The notes under the pieces: generated by a model
Database searches by the model: none
Told to the model about the DNA's origin: nothing
What the model saw: only the letters and a program-made list of their open reading frames with translations
Translations under genes and position numbers: made by a program
DNA from: Demequina soli
GTDB taxonomy: Bacteria; Actinomycetota; Actinomycetes; Actinomycetales; Demequinaceae
Reading direction: 5' to 3'
Assembly: GCF_000971195.1 (NCBI RefSeq)
Contig: NZ_BBLZ01000002.1
Coordinates: 513,736-577,735, forward strand
Length of the DNA stretch: 64,000 nucleotides
Shown here: one piece after another, positions 51,062 through 61,417 of the stretch
Numbering within the stretch: the first letter of the stretch is position 1
How the letters are laid out: each line of letters starts with the position of its first letter

Positions 51062-52399
51062 GTGAGCCTCTCACGACGCAAGACCACGTTCGGGATCGCG
51101 GCCGGCGCCGCGACCCTGGCAATCGCCCTGGCAGGCTGCAGCGGTACGAGCAGCGACAACAGCTCTGACACCGCCACCACGGGTACCAGCGGCTCGAACG
51201 ACGCCCCGGTCACCCTGACCCTCGCGACGTTCAACCAGTTCGGCTACTCGGCCTCGTCCGAGGGCGGCGCGGACTACAAGTACGACCTGATCCAGGAGTA
51301 CATGGACGCCCACCCGAACGTGACCATCACGTACAACGTGGCGGACACCTCCAACACGGCACGCGAGAACTTCTTCACGAAGCTCGGCCCCGGCGGCCTC
51401 GCGGACGTCGAGGCGATCGAGGTCGACTGGCTGCCCGAGGCCATGCAGTACTCGGACCTCCTTGCCGACATCTCGGACCCGTCGCTCGACGGCCGCTGGC
51501 TCGACTGGAAGACCCAGGCCGCCACCGACAAGGACGGCCGCCTCATCGCGTACGGCACCGACATCGGCCCCGAGGCCATCTGCTACAACGTCGACGCCTT
51601 CAAGGAGGCCGGCCTCCCGACCGACCCGACCGAGGTCGCGGCCGCGCTCGACGGCGACTGGTCGAAGTTCTTCGACCTGGGCAAGCAGTACCACGACGCC
51701 ACCGGCAAGGCCTTCTACGAGGAGAACGCCGCCGTGCTCCAGGGCATGATCGGCCAGCTCGAGGCGCCGTACGAGAACCCGTCCGACGACTCGATCACCG
51801 CCCTCGACAACCCCGAGGTCAAGTCGATCTTCGACCAGCTCACCACCGCCTCCGGCGAGGGCCTCTCCGCGGGCCTCCAGCAGTGGGGCGACGACTGGGC
51901 GGCCGGCATGGCCAACGGCGACTACGCCGTCACGCTCTGCCCGGCCTGGTTCCTCGGCGTCATCGAGGGCAACGCCCCCGACGGCCACTGGGACATCGCC
52001 AACGTGTTCCCGAACGGCGGCGGCAACTGGGGCGGCTCGTACCTGACCGTCCCGGCCAACGGTGCCAACGTCGACGCGGCGAAGGACCTCGCGAACTGGC
52101 TGACCGCCCCCGAGCAGCAGGCCAAGGCGTTCGAGAACGTCGGCGCCTTCCCGAGCTCGCCCGAGGCTGCGAACTCCGACGCCGTGCAGACCTACACGCG
52201 CCCGTACTTCAACAACGCTGAGGCGGGCAAGATCTACACCGAGCGTGCGGCCGCTGTGACGGTCTCGCCCTACAAGGGTTCGCACTACTTCCAGATCAAC
52301 GACGCCATGGTCAACGCGCTTCGCAACGTCGACACCGGCACGATGAGCGCCGACGAGGCGTGGAAGCAGTTCCAGTCCGACGTCAAGGCGCTCAGCTAA
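51062..52399 (+). CDS. cebE: Cellobiose-binding lipoprotein of ABC transporter
   Basis: This 445-residue family-1 solute-binding protein has a lipoprotein signal ending LAGC and a Ser/Thr/Asp linker. Its mature domain closely follows the CebE pattern: TLATFNQFGY, TARENFFTKLG, DVEAIEVDWLPE, GRWLDWKTQA, YGTDIGPEAICY. CebE binds cellobiose and cellotriose outside the cell. The GTG at 51062 is chosen because AAGGAG lies 5 bases upstream; an in-frame GTG 6 bases earlier overlaps that site. It is followed by an attenuating hairpin and then the two permease genes. Confidence 0.9.
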   Translation: MSLSRRKTTFGIAAGAATLAIALAGCSGTSSDNSSDTATTGTSGSNDAPVTLTLATFNQFGYSASSEGGADYKYDLIQEYMDAHPNVTITYNVADTSNTARENFFTKLGPGGLADVEAIEVDWLPEAMQYSDLLADISDPSLDGRWLDWKTQAATDKDGRLIAYGTDIGPEAICYNVDAFKEAGLPTDPTEVAAALDGDWSKFFDLGKQYHDATGKAFYEENAAVLQGMIGQLEAPYENPSDDSITALDNPEVKSIFDQLTTASGEGLSAGLQQWGDDWAAGMANGDYAVTLCPAWFLGVIEGNAPDGHWDIANVFPNGGGNWGGSYLTVPANGANVDAAKDLANWLTAPEQQAKAFENVGAFPSSPEAANSDAVQTYTRPYFNNAEAGKIYTERAAAVTVSPYKGSHYFQINDAMVNALRNVDTGTMSADEAWKQFQSDVKALS

Positions 52400-52409
52400 G
52401 ACGACGCAC

Positions 52410-52446
52410 GGTGCGGGCCGTCTCCCTCGTGGAGGCGGCCCGCACC
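52410..52446 (+). terminator. Intercistronic hairpin cebE-cebF
   Basis: A 16-bp stem with one mismatch (52410-52425 with 52431-52446) and a 5-base loop; it probably reduces permease expression relative to cebE. Confidence 0.75.
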
Positions 52447-52484
52447 CGTCGGGCCCGTCACCACCGCACCAAGGGATCCACCTC

Positions 52485-53489
52485 ATGACCACCACCCAGC
52501 AGCAGACCGAGGCCCCCTCGCCTCGCGAGCCGCAGCGGAGGCGCGCGCCGCTCACGTGGCGCCAGCGCCTCGGACGGCTCGACGTCAAGCTCTCGCCCTA
52601 CCTGTACATCGCGCCGTTCTGGATCGTGTTCGCGATCGTGGGTCTCTTCCCGATCGTCTACACGGCCGTCATCTCGTTCCAGGACTGGGACCTCGTGCGC
52701 AACCAGGGAACGCTGACGGGCTTCGACAACTTCGCCTTCGTGCTCCAGGACCGCGAGTTCTGGATGTCGCTGCGCAACACCTTCTCGATCTTCCTGCTGT
52801 CGTCCGTGCCGCAGCTCATCGCCGCCACCTTCATCGCCGCGATGCTCGACAAGAACATCCGCGCCAAGACGTTCTGGCGCATGGGCGTGCTGCTGCCCTA
52901 CGTGGTGGCGCCCGTCGCGGTCGCGCTGATCTTCTCCAACCTGTTCGGCGACAAGTACGGCCTCATCAACACGTGGCTCAACGACTTCGGGCTGCCCAAG
53001 ATCGCGTGGCACGTCGACGTGATCCCCAGCCACATCGCGATCGCGACCATGGTGAACTTCCGCTGGACCGGCTACAACGCGCTGATCCTGCTCGCCGCGA
53101 TGCAGGCGATCCCGCGCGACCTGTACGAGGCCGCCGCGATCGACGGAGCCGGCGCCGCGCGCCGCTTCTTCTCGGTCACGCTGCCCCAGATCCGTCCCAC
53201 GCTGATCTTCGTCATCATCACCTCGACGATCGGCGGACTCCAGGTCTTCGACGAGCCGCGCATGTACGACACCCGCGGCAACGGTGGCTCGAACCACCAA
53301 TGGGAGACCGTGACGCTGTACCTGTACAACGAGGGCTGGGTGAACTTCAACTTCGGTCGCGCCGCCGCGATCGCGTGGATCCTGTTCCTCATCATCGTGG
53401 CCTTCGGCCTGCTGAACTTCGCGATCACGCGCCGGTTCATCGCGGGCGACGCGGCCCCGAAGAAGGCGAAGAAGAAGGTGAAGAAGTGA
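52485..53489 (+). CDS. cebF: Cellobiose ABC transporter permease CebF
   Basis: This 334-residue membrane subunit has six predicted helices starting at about residue 38 (YLYIAPFWIVFAIVGLFPIV) and the EAA loop YEAAAIDGAGAARRFF near residue 220. Its Lys-rich C-terminus (KKAKKKVKK) is typical of this subfamily. It pairs with CebG to import the sugar delivered by CebE. AAGGG lies upstream of the ATG. Its stop overlaps the GTG start of cebG (GTGA), which couples translation. Confidence 0.9.
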   Translation: MTTTQQQTEAPSPREPQRRRAPLTWRQRLGRLDVKLSPYLYIAPFWIVFAIVGLFPIVYTAVISFQDWDLVRNQGTLTGFDNFAFVLQDREFWMSLRNTFSIFLLSSVPQLIAATFIAAMLDKNIRAKTFWRMGVLLPYVVAPVAVALIFSNLFGDKYGLINTWLNDFGLPKIAWHVDVIPSHIAIATMVNFRWTGYNALILLAAMQAIPRDLYEAAAIDGAGAARRFFSVTLPQIRPTLIFVIITSTIGGLQVFDEPRMYDTRGNGGSNHQWETVTLYLYNEGWVNFNFGRAAAIAWILFLIIVAFGLLNFAITRRFIAGDAAPKKAKKKVKK

Positions 53490-54367
53490 GCACCATCACC
53501 ATGCCCCTCAAGAAGAAGGCCAAGGGCGGCGCCTCCGCCGTGAGCACGATGCGCCCGGGCTGGTTCGTCTACGCCGCGCTCGCGATCGTGCTGATCGCCT
53601 CGCTGTTCCCGTTCTACTGGTCGTTCCTCATCGCCTCGGGCGACCGCTACAGCGCCAACGACCCGAACCTGTCGTGGTGGCCCGGCGGCAACTTCCTGCA
53701 CAACGCGTCCGTGGTCATCAACAACCCGGCCGTCAACTTCTGGAAGGCGCTCGGCAACTCGATCATCGTCTCCACGTCCACCGCGGTCTCGACGGTCGTC
53801 CTGTCCACCCTCGCCGGCTACGCGTTCGCGAAGCTGCGCTTCAAGGGCTCGGGCCCCATGCTGGTCGCGGTCGTCGCGACCATGGCCGTCCCGGTCCAGC
53901 TCGGCATCGTGCCGCTGTACATCCTCATGCAGAAGTTCGGCTGGACCGGCCACCTCGGCGCCGTCATCCTGCCGGGCCTCGTGACCGCGTTCGGCGTGTT
54001 CTGGATGACCCAGTACATCTCGCAGTCGCTGCCCACCGAGCTCATCGAGGCGGCGCGCGTCGACGGCTGCTCGATGATCCGCACGTTCTGGCACGTGGGC
54101 CTGCCGGCGGCCCGGCCCGCGGCGGCCATGCTGTTCCTCTTCACCTTCGTGACGCAGTGGAACAACTTCATGTGGCCGTACATCGTGCTCGACTCGAAGA
54201 ACCCGACGCTGCCGGTGTCCCTGTCGATCCTGCAGGCGAACTACTTCGTCGACTACTCGCTCGTGCTCGCGGGCGTCCTGCTGGCAACGGTGCCGCTGAT
54301 CCTCCTGTTCATGTTCGCCGGCCGTCAGCTGGTCACCGGCATCATGGCGGGAGCGGTGAAGGGCTAG
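53486..54367 (+). CDS. cebG: Cellobiose ABC transporter permease CebG
   Basis: This 293-residue MalG-type subunit has a Lys-rich N-terminus, six helices and the EAA loop IEAARVDGCSMIRTF, ending LVTGIMAGAVKG. It is translated by coupling from the GTG overlapping the cebF stop; an internal ATG (codon 6) is possible but lacks its own site. As with the other sugar system in this window, no ATPase gene accompanies it, consistent with a shared MsiK. Confidence 0.9.
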   Translation: MSTITMPLKKKAKGGASAVSTMRPGWFVYAALAIVLIASLFPFYWSFLIASGDRYSANDPNLSWWPGGNFLHNASVVINNPAVNFWKALGNSIIVSTSTAVSTVVLSTLAGYAFAKLRFKGSGPMLVAVVATMAVPVQLGIVPLYILMQKFGWTGHLGAVILPGLVTAFGVFWMTQYISQSLPTELIEAARVDGCSMIRTFWHVGLPAARPAAAMLFLFTFVTQWNNFMWPYIVLDSKNPTLPVSLSILQANYFVDYSLVLAGVLLATVPLILLFMFAGRQLVTGIMAGAVKG

Positions 54368-54448
54368 GCAGGCCATGCCGCGCGCCTACGGCGGGCGTGG
54401 GGTCGTCTCCACCAGGATGACCCCATGCCCGCCGGTGAGGATCCACTC

Positions 54449-55465
54449 ATGACCGCCGCGGGGCGTACCCCGGCGCCCACGCTCGAGCTCGTCGCCGCGC
54501 GCGCGGGCGTGTCCCGCGCGACCGTGTCGCGCGTGGTGAACGGGTCGACGTCGGTGTCGCCCCCCATCGCCGAGGCGGTGCGCCGCGCCGTCCAGGAGCT
54601 GGGCTACGTGCCCAACCGCGCCGCCCGGTCGCTCGTGAGCCAGCAGTCGCAGGCGATCGCGCTCGTCGCACCCGAGGACGTCAACCGGTTCTTCGGCGAC
54701 CTGTTCTTCGCGGAGATCGTCGCGGGCATCGACGCCCGCCTCGAGGCCTCCGACTACGTGCTCAACCTCATGATCGCGAACCACGACCCGAGCGGGAAGA
54801 CGATGCGCTACCTGGGCGGGGGCGCGGTCGACGGCGCGATCGTGGTGTCCCACCACACGAGCGACCGCTTCCTGCGCCGGATCACCGACTCGCTGCCCGT
54901 CGTGTACGGCGGACGGTCGAGCATCGCCGGCGCGGACACGTACGTGGTGGATGTCGACAACGTCGAGGGCGCGGCCGTCGCGACCCGGCGACTCATCGAG
55001 ACCGGCTGCCGCCGCATCGCGACCATCGCGGGCCCGCTCACCATGCAGAGCTCGATCGACCGCCTCGCCGGGTGGCGTCAGGCGCTCGACGAGGCGGGCG
55101 TCGCAGCGGGCCCCGTGGTCGACGGCGACTTCACGCTGCACGGCGGCGCGAACGCGATGCGCGAGATCCTCGACTGGCGCGAGCCGGTCGACGGGGTGTT
55201 CATCGCGTCCGACCTCATGGCGTCGGGGGCGGTGCCCGTCCTCCTCGACCGCGGGATCCGGGTCCCCGAGGACGTCAGGATCGTCGGCTTCGACGACACG
55301 TCGGCGGCGCTGCGGTCCGGCGTCGAGCTCACGACCGTGCGTCAGCCATCCCGCGCGATGGGCTGGCACATGGCGGACATCCTCATCGGCGTGCTGTCGG
55401 GCGCGACCGACGTGCCGCACGAGCTCATCCTGCCGACCGAGCTCGTGGTGCGCGACTCCGCGTGA
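54449..55465 (+). CDS. cebR: LacI-family repressor (CebR-like)
   Basis: This 338-residue repressor has a LacI helix-turn-helix with hinge (LELVAARAGVSRATVSRVVNG, PNRAARSLVSQQS) and a periplasmic-binding-protein-like ligand domain. Its place right after cebEFG and the CebR-type operators before cebE support cello-oligosaccharide-responsive control of this operon. GAGGAT precedes the ATG at 54449; an in-frame ATG at 54425 with AGGATG upstream is an alternative. Which of the two operator types it binds, GAGAGCGCTCTC or AAACGTTT, cannot be decided by eye. Confidence 0.88.
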   Translation: MTAAGRTPAPTLELVAARAGVSRATVSRVVNGSTSVSPPIAEAVRRAVQELGYVPNRAARSLVSQQSQAIALVAPEDVNRFFGDLFFAEIVAGIDARLEASDYVLNLMIANHDPSGKTMRYLGGGAVDGAIVVSHHTSDRFLRRITDSLPVVYGGRSSIAGADTYVVDVDNVEGAAVATRRLIETGCRRIATIAGPLTMQSSIDRLAGWRQALDEAGVAAGPVVDGDFTLHGGANAMREILDWREPVDGVFIASDLMASGAVPVLLDRGIRVPEDVRIVGFDDTSAALRSGVELTTVRQPSRAMGWHMADILIGVLSGATDVPHELILPTELVVRDSA

Positions 55466-55503
55466 GCCGCGTGCGCGACTCCGCCTGACGGCGGCCGCGC
55501 GCC

Positions 55504-56052
55504 TCAGGCGGGGCCGAGGCCGCGCAGCAGCACCCGCCACGCCGCCTCGACGCGCGCATGCCTGCCCTCCGGCGGCGTGCGCGTGACGAGCGCCGTGAGC
55601 ATCCCGACCGCCAACGCGACGTCCTCGGTGGACGTGCCCGCGCCGAGCACCCCCGTCGCGCGCGCCGCGGCCACCTTCGGGTCGAGCGCGGCGACGATGC
55701 GGCGCTCGAGCGCGCGCAGCTGTGGATCCTCCTCGCGCGCGAAGTACGCGATCACGGCGGCGTTGCCCTCGATCTGGTGCGTGATGAGATCGGTGACGTC
55801 CCGCAGCGTGGAGCCCGGGTCCGCGGCCAGCGCCTCGATGGCCGCCATGTTCTCGTCGAAGACGGCGAAGGCGAGGGACTCGCGCGTGGGGAAGTGCCGG
55901 TAGAGGCTGCCCTGGCCCACGCCCGCGCGCCGCGCGATCGCGGACACGGGGCCGTCGACGCCCTGCTCCGCGAAGACCTCGCGCGCGGCCGCGACGAGCG
56001 CGGCGCGGTTCTCGGCGGCGGCGCTCGGCCCGCGATTCGGCTTGGACGTCAT
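55504..56052 (-). CDS. TetR-family regulator
   Basis: This 182-residue repressor has an N-terminal TetR helix-turn-helix (ALVAAAREVFAEQGVDGPVSAIARRAGVGQG, split here by its turn, then SLYRHFPTRESL) and a ligand-binding helical C-terminus resembling the SBP-type domain of actinobacterial TetRs. The leaderless start lies 6 bases after TACATT (56064-56059, minus strand). A palindrome between it and the divergent SDR gene marks the likely operator, so it probably controls both genes. Confidence 0.88.
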   Translation of the reverse strand: MTSKPNRGPSAAAENRAALVAAAREVFAEQGVDGPVSAIARRAGVGQGSLYRHFPTRESLAFAVFDENMAAIEALAADPGSTLRDVTDLITHQIEGNAAVIAYFAREEDPQLRALERRIVAALDPKVAAARATGVLGAGTSTEDVALAVGMLTALVTRTPPEGRHARVEAAWRVLLRGLGPA

Positions 56053-56078
56053 GGGTCGAATGTATAGGCTGAGGAAAT

Positions 56079-56096
56079 CCGGACAATGCTGTCCGG
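56079..56096. promoter_or_regulatory. TetR operator
   Basis: CCGGACA-ATGC-TGTCCGG is a perfect 7+7 palindrome 27 bases upstream of the TetR start codon, in the divergent region to the SDR gene. Confidence 0.7.
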
Positions 56097-56264
56097 TTGG
56101 AGCGGTGGGAGCGATCCATGAGCGGGTCACGACGACGCGGCCTCATCCGAGGCCGTCGTGCCCCCACGCACCCGCCCACGACCCCGGACCCCGGACCCCG
56201 CGGGCCGGCCGACGCATCGTCGCCCGCCCCGCACCCCCGCACCACCCCTATGGAGAGGAACCCC

Positions 56265-57320
<1,056 letters not shown>

Positions 57321-57340
57321 GGGAGGCCGGCCGGAACGAG

Positions 57341-57372
57341 CGAGGGCCTCGGGGGCGACCCCGGGGCCCTCG
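57341..57372 (+). terminator. Intrinsic terminator after the SDR gene
   Basis: A 14-bp stem with one mismatch (57341-57354 with 57359-57372) and a 4-base loop. Confidence 0.75.
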
Positions 57373-57431
57373 TGCGTCCGGCGCGCGGACCCGTCCGAGC
57401 GGGGCTCCGAGGCCTCGCACCGGGACCGCTG

Positions 57432-57480
57432 TAGTCTCGGCGCAGGACCAGGCCGCGCCGTGGGGTGACCCACGGGAGGG
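57432..57480 (+). promoter_or_regulatory. Promoter -10 and ribosome site of the ureide operon
   Basis: TAGTCT (57432-57437) and GGGAGGG (57474-57480) precede the GTG at 57488. No clear -35 was found. Confidence 0.5.
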
Positions 57481-57487
57481 AGACCGA

Positions 57488-58576
57488 GTGGGCGACTACC
57501 AGGGAACGCTGCAGCCCGGCGCGCGCGTGGACGATGCGCGGTACCTGCCCGCGGATCCCGCGGCCGTGCGCTGGGGCCGGCTCCCCAAGCGCGGCGACGC
57601 GCCCGTCCTCGCCGTCGACCCGGGCACCGACCTCACGGTCGACACCGTCAGCCACGAGGGCCTCCTGCCGGACCAGGGGCAGGACCCCGTCGCGTTCTTC
57701 GGCGCCCACGGCGTCCCCCGGGAGGAGGTGCTCGACGACGCGGTCGCGATCGCCGCGACCCGCACGCGCGGCGACGCCGACGGCCCGCACCTCGTCACCG
57801 GGCCCATCGAGGTGCGCGGAGCGCGCCCCGGCGACCTGCTCGCGATCACCCTGCTCGACGCGACCCCGCGCGTGCCGTACGGCGTCATCTCCAACCGCCA
57901 CGGTCGCGGCGCCCTGCCGGGCGAGATGCCGGCGACGCCGGGGACGGTCTCGGTGTTCACGCCGATCGCGCCCGACGCCGCGGGAACGTGGACCGGCCGC
58001 CTGCCGCTGACCGAGGGCGGCGAGCGCGCCGTGTCCTTCCCGCTCGCGCCCTTCCTCGGGATCATGGGCGTCGCCACCGACACCGACGAGGCCGCGCACT
58101 CCGTGCCGCCCGGGCGCCACGGCGGCAACATCGACATCCGCCACCTCACAGCCGGCGCGACCCTGTACGTGCCGGTGCAGGTGCCGGGCGCGCTCGCGTA
58201 CGTGGGCGACCCCCACTTCGCGCAGGGCAACGGCGAGGTCGCGCTCACCGCGCTCGAGGCGTCCCTGCGGGCCCGCATCCGGCTCGACCTGCTCGACGCG
58301 AGCGAGGCCGCGCGGGACTTCGGCGACCTCGCCGGGCCGCTCGCGGTCGACGCCACCCACCTCATGCCCACGGGCCTCGACGCCGACCTCGACGAGGCCA
58401 TGCGCGCGTGCGTGCGGCAGGCCATCGCGCTGCTGGGCGCGCGCCACGGCATGGCGCCGCACCTCGCGTACGCCTACCTGTCCGCGGCCACCGACTTCGA
58501 GATCTCCCAGGTGGTCGACCTGGTCACGGGCGTCCACGCGCGCATCCGGCGCGCCGACTTCGAGGGGGTCGGATGA
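57488..58576 (+). CDS. Acetamidase/formamidase-family amidohydrolase
   Basis: This 362-residue member of the FmdA/AmdA family hydrolyses small amides such as formamide or acetamide to ammonia and the acid. Family motifs include HLVTGPIEVRGARPGDLL, SVPPGRHGGNIDIR and DPHFAQGNGEV. It is the first gene of a four-gene operon with an amidase, an ureidoglycine aminotransferase and an allantoate amidohydrolase, so its amide may be an intermediate of ureide breakdown (oxamate or formamide are candidates; inference). Its stop overlaps the next ATG. The dispersed DNA motif sits 14 codons into the gene. Confidence 0.88.
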   Translation: MGDYQGTLQPGARVDDARYLPADPAAVRWGRLPKRGDAPVLAVDPGTDLTVDTVSHEGLLPDQGQDPVAFFGAHGVPREEVLDDAVAIAATRTRGDADGPHLVTGPIEVRGARPGDLLAITLLDATPRVPYGVISNRHGRGALPGEMPATPGTVSVFTPIAPDAAGTWTGRLPLTEGGERAVSFPLAPFLGIMGVATDTDEAAHSVPPGRHGGNIDIRHLTAGATLYVPVQVPGALAYVGDPHFAQGNGEVALTALEASLRARIRLDLLDASEAARDFGDLAGPLAVDATHLMPTGLDADLDEAMRACVRQAIALLGARHGMAPHLAYAYLSAATDFEISQVVDLVTGVHARIRRADFEGVG

Positions 58577-60153
58577 CCATCATCGTCGAGGGCGGCGCGG
58601 CCGCACCCGAGGGGCTCGTGGAGGCGGTGCTCGCGTACGAGGCCGCGCTCGCGGAGGACGACGTCGCGGCGCTCGCCGCCGCCTTCGAGCCCGGGCCCGC
58701 GACCGTGCGCGGCGACCGCGACGGGCTGCTCGTCGGCCACGACCGCATCGCCGGCTTCCGCTCGCGTCGCGGCGGCGCCGGCACCCGCGAGGTGCGCGAG
58801 CTCCGCATCCACCTCGCGGGGGACGATGCGGCGCTCGTCACCACCGTCAACGTCCCGTCCCGCGGGGGGCGCGGCCTCGTGACGCAGCTGTGGCGGCGCG
58901 GGGCCGACGGAGCGTGGCGCGTCGCCGCCGCCCACGTGACGGCGCCCGCGCCCGCGCTCGACACGCGCATCTGGCGAGTCGTCGGCACGCCGCTCGTCGC
59001 CGGCGCCCCCGACGGGCCCCTGGCGGGTGAGACGGTCGCGGTCAAGGACCTCTTCGCGATCGCGGGCCAGCGCATCGGCATCGGCGTGCGCGCCTACCTC
59101 GACGAGGCGCCCATCGAGCCGGAGACCGCGCCGGCCGTCCAGGCGCTGCTCGACGCGGGCGCGAGCGTGCTCGGCATCGCCCAGACGGACCAGTTCGCGT
59201 ACTCCGTCGCGGGCCTCAACCCCGACTACGGCACCCCGCCCAACCCCGCCGTGCCGGGCGCGATCCCCGGCGGCTCGAGCTCGGGCCCCGCGACCGCGGT
59301 CGCGCTCGGCCAGGCCACCATCGGGCTCGGCACGGACACCGCCGGCTCGATCCGTGTGCCCGCCTCCTACCAGGGGCTGTGGGGCCTGCGGCCCACGCAC
59401 GGCGCGGTCAGCCTCGCGCGCGTCGCGCCGCTCGCGCCGCGCTACGACACCGCCGGCTGGCTCACCCGCGACGGGGAGACGATGCGCCGGGTCGCCGAGG
59501 CCGGGCTCGCGGGGGTGCCCGAGGCGCCCACCTCGGGCGACCTGCTCGCGGCGCCCGCCGTGATGATGGCGTGCACCCCCGGCGTCCGCGACGCGTTCGA
59601 CTCCGCGCTCGCGGCGCTGCACGGCTCGGGGGCTCGCGTCGCGCCGGTCGACGTGCCGCCGCTCGACGACCTGCTGGCCGCGTTCCGCGTCACCCAGCAG
59701 GCGGAGGCGTGGCGTGCCGACGGCGCCTGGGTGGAGGACCACCCCGGCGCGCTCGCGCCCGACGTCCAGGAGCGCTTCGACCTCGCGCGCGACGTCACCC
59801 CGGCGCAGGAGGAGGACGCGCTCGCGGACGCGGGGCTGCTCGCCGCCCGACTCGAGATGGAGCTCGGCGACGCGATCCTGCTCATCCCGGCCGCCGCATC
59901 GTCCGCCCCCGCGCTCGACGCGAGCGACGCCGAGCTCGAGCAGCGCCGCCGCGCGACCCTCAGCATGACCGCGATCGCGGGCCTCACGGGGCGCCCCGCG
60001 CTGTCCGTGCCGCTGCTCGAGACGCCCGACGGGCCGGTAGGGATGTGCCTCGTCGGGCCGCGCGGATCGGAGCGCGCGCTGGTCGACGCGGGGCTCGCGC
60101 TCGAGGCCGCGCTGCGCAACGCCGGCGAAACATCGCTCGGGCACACTGTGTAG
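58573..60153 (+). CDS. AtzH/HpxZ-like domain fused to amidase (AtzE/HpxY-like)
   Basis: This 526-residue fusion has residues 1 to about 125 as a SnoaL-like DUF3225 domain (VLAYEAALAEDDVAAL, FRSRRGG, VTQLWRRGADGAWRVAAAHVT) like AtzH/HpxZ. The remainder is an amidase-signature enzyme with Lys158 (VKDLF), the GGSSSG serine near 236 and the nucleophile serine in GTDTAGSIR. In Klebsiella hpxXYZ the two parts are separate proteins linked to oxalurate catabolism. Next to the PucG-type gene the same role is likely here. No HpxX/AtzG-type small subunit gene is seen. Coupled to the previous gene by ATGA. Confidence 0.88.
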   Translation: MTIIVEGGAAAPEGLVEAVLAYEAALAEDDVAALAAAFEPGPATVRGDRDGLLVGHDRIAGFRSRRGGAGTREVRELRIHLAGDDAALVTTVNVPSRGGRGLVTQLWRRGADGAWRVAAAHVTAPAPALDTRIWRVVGTPLVAGAPDGPLAGETVAVKDLFAIAGQRIGIGVRAYLDEAPIEPETAPAVQALLDAGASVLGIAQTDQFAYSVAGLNPDYGTPPNPAVPGAIPGGSSSGPATAVALGQATIGLGTDTAGSIRVPASYQGLWGLRPTHGAVSLARVAPLAPRYDTAGWLTRDGETMRRVAEAGLAGVPEAPTSGDLLAAPAVMMACTPGVRDAFDSALAALHGSGARVAPVDVPPLDDLLAAFRVTQQAEAWRADGAWVEDHPGALAPDVQERFDLARDVTPAQEEDALADAGLLAARLEMELGDAILLIPAAASSAPALDASDAELEQRRRATLSMTAIAGLTGRPALSVPLLETPDGPVGMCLVGPRGSERALVDAGLALEAALRNAGETSLGHTV

Positions 60154-60181
60154 GTCTCATCAACATTCCGGGGAGGCCCCG

Positions 60182-61417
60182 ATGTCCCTGCCAGGCCCGA
60201 TCGACCCTCCCGCGCGCCTGCTCATGGGGCCCGGCCCCATCACGGCGCACCCGCGGGTGCTGCAGGCGATGTCGGCGCAGCTGGTCGGGCAGTACGACCC
60301 CTACATGACGGCCGCGATGGGCGAGGTCCAGGAGCTCTACCGGGGCGTGTTCGACACCGCCAACGCGCACACGCTGCTGGTCGACGCGACCGCACGCGGC
60401 GCGATCGAGGCGGCGCTCGTGTCGCTCGTGTCGCCCGGCGATCGCGTGCTCGTGCCGATCATGGGGCGCTTCGGGCACCTGCTCGCGGAGATCGCGGGAC
60501 GATGCGGCGCCGAGGTCCACACGGTCGAGGCGCCGTGGGGCGAGGTCGTGCCGCTCGAGGCGATCGCGGCCGCGATGGAGCGGGCCCGGCCGCGCGTGCT
60601 CGCCGTGGTCCACGGCGACACGTCGACCACGATGATGCAGCCCTTCGACGGGCTGCGGGAGCTGTGCGACCGCTACGACTGCCTGCTCTACGCGGACGTC
60701 ACCGCGACGCTCGGCGGCAACCCGTTCCCCGTCGACGCGTGGGGCGTCGACGCCGCGACGGCGGGGCTGCAGAAGTGCCTCGGCGGGCCGTCGGGCTCCG
60801 CGCCCGCGACGTTCTCGCCGCGCGCAGTCGAGGTGATCGAGGGGCGTCGCTCGATCGAGGCCGGCATCCGCGAGGCGGGCGACCCCGCGACCGCGCACCC
60901 CATCCGCTCCAACTACTTCGACCTCGCGATGATCTTCGACTACTGGGGCCCGCGCCGGCTCAACCACCACACCGAGGCGACCACGATGCTCTACGGCGCG
61001 CGCGAGTGCGCGCGGCTGGTCCTCGAGGAGGGGCTGGGCCACTACCAGGGGCGACACGCGCTCCACGGCGAGGCGATGGCCGCCGGCCTCGAGGGCATGG
61101 GCCTTCGCGTGTACGGCGACCCGGCGCACAAGATGGCGAACGTGGTCGCCGTCGAGATCCCCGAGGAGGTCGACGGCGAGGCCGTGCGGAGCGCGCTGCT
61201 CGCGGACTTCGGGATCGAGATCGGGACCTCGTTCGGCCCGCTCGCGGGCCGGGTGTGGCGCATCGGCACCATGGGATGGAACGCGCGCAAGGACGCGGTC
61301 CTCACCACGCTCGCGGCGCTCGAGGCGGTGCTGCGGTACCAGGGGTACGGCGTGCCCGCCGGAGGGGGCGTCGACGCGGCGTACGACGCGTACGCCGGGG
61401 CCGGGGTGGCCGCGTGA
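60182..61417 (+). CDS. pucG: (S)-Ureidoglycine--glyoxylate aminotransferase
   Basis: This 411-residue class V PLP aminotransferase resembles PucG, which transfers the amino group of ureidoglycine to glyoxylate, giving oxalurate and glycine. It shows LLMGPGPI at the N-terminus, VHGDTSTTMMQPF, ADVTATLGG and the PLP lysine in GLQKCLGGPSG. The Asn- and Gln-rich substrate pocket motif RSNYFDL and YWGPRRLNHHTE fit the alanine/serine-glyoxylate branch with ureidoglycine specificity. GGGGAGG precedes the ATG. The next gene overlaps its stop (GTGA). Confidence 0.88.
   Translation: MSLPGPIDPPARLLMGPGPITAHPRVLQAMSAQLVGQYDPYMTAAMGEVQELYRGVFDTANAHTLLVDATARGAIEAALVSLVSPGDRVLVPIMGRFGHLLAEIAGRCGAEVHTVEAPWGEVVPLEAIAAAMERARPRVLAVVHGDTSTTMMQPFDGLRELCDRYDCLLYADVTATLGGNPFPVDAWGVDAATAGLQKCLGGPSGSAPATFSPRAVEVIEGRRSIEAGIREAGDPATAHPIRSNYFDLAMIFDYWGPRRLNHHTEATTMLYGARECARLVLEEGLGHYQGRHALHGEAMAAGLEGMGLRVYGDPAHKMANVVAVEIPEEVDGEAVRSALLADFGIEIGTSFGPLAGRVWRIGTMGWNARKDAVLTTLAALEAVLRYQGYGVPAGGGVDAAYDAYAGAGVAA

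Noticed and set aside
54425-54448. ATG at 54425 as the start of the LacI-type gene
   Set aside because: Possible, but the ATG at 54449 has a better-spaced GAGGAT site and gives an N-terminus closer to the usual distance from the helix-turn-helix.
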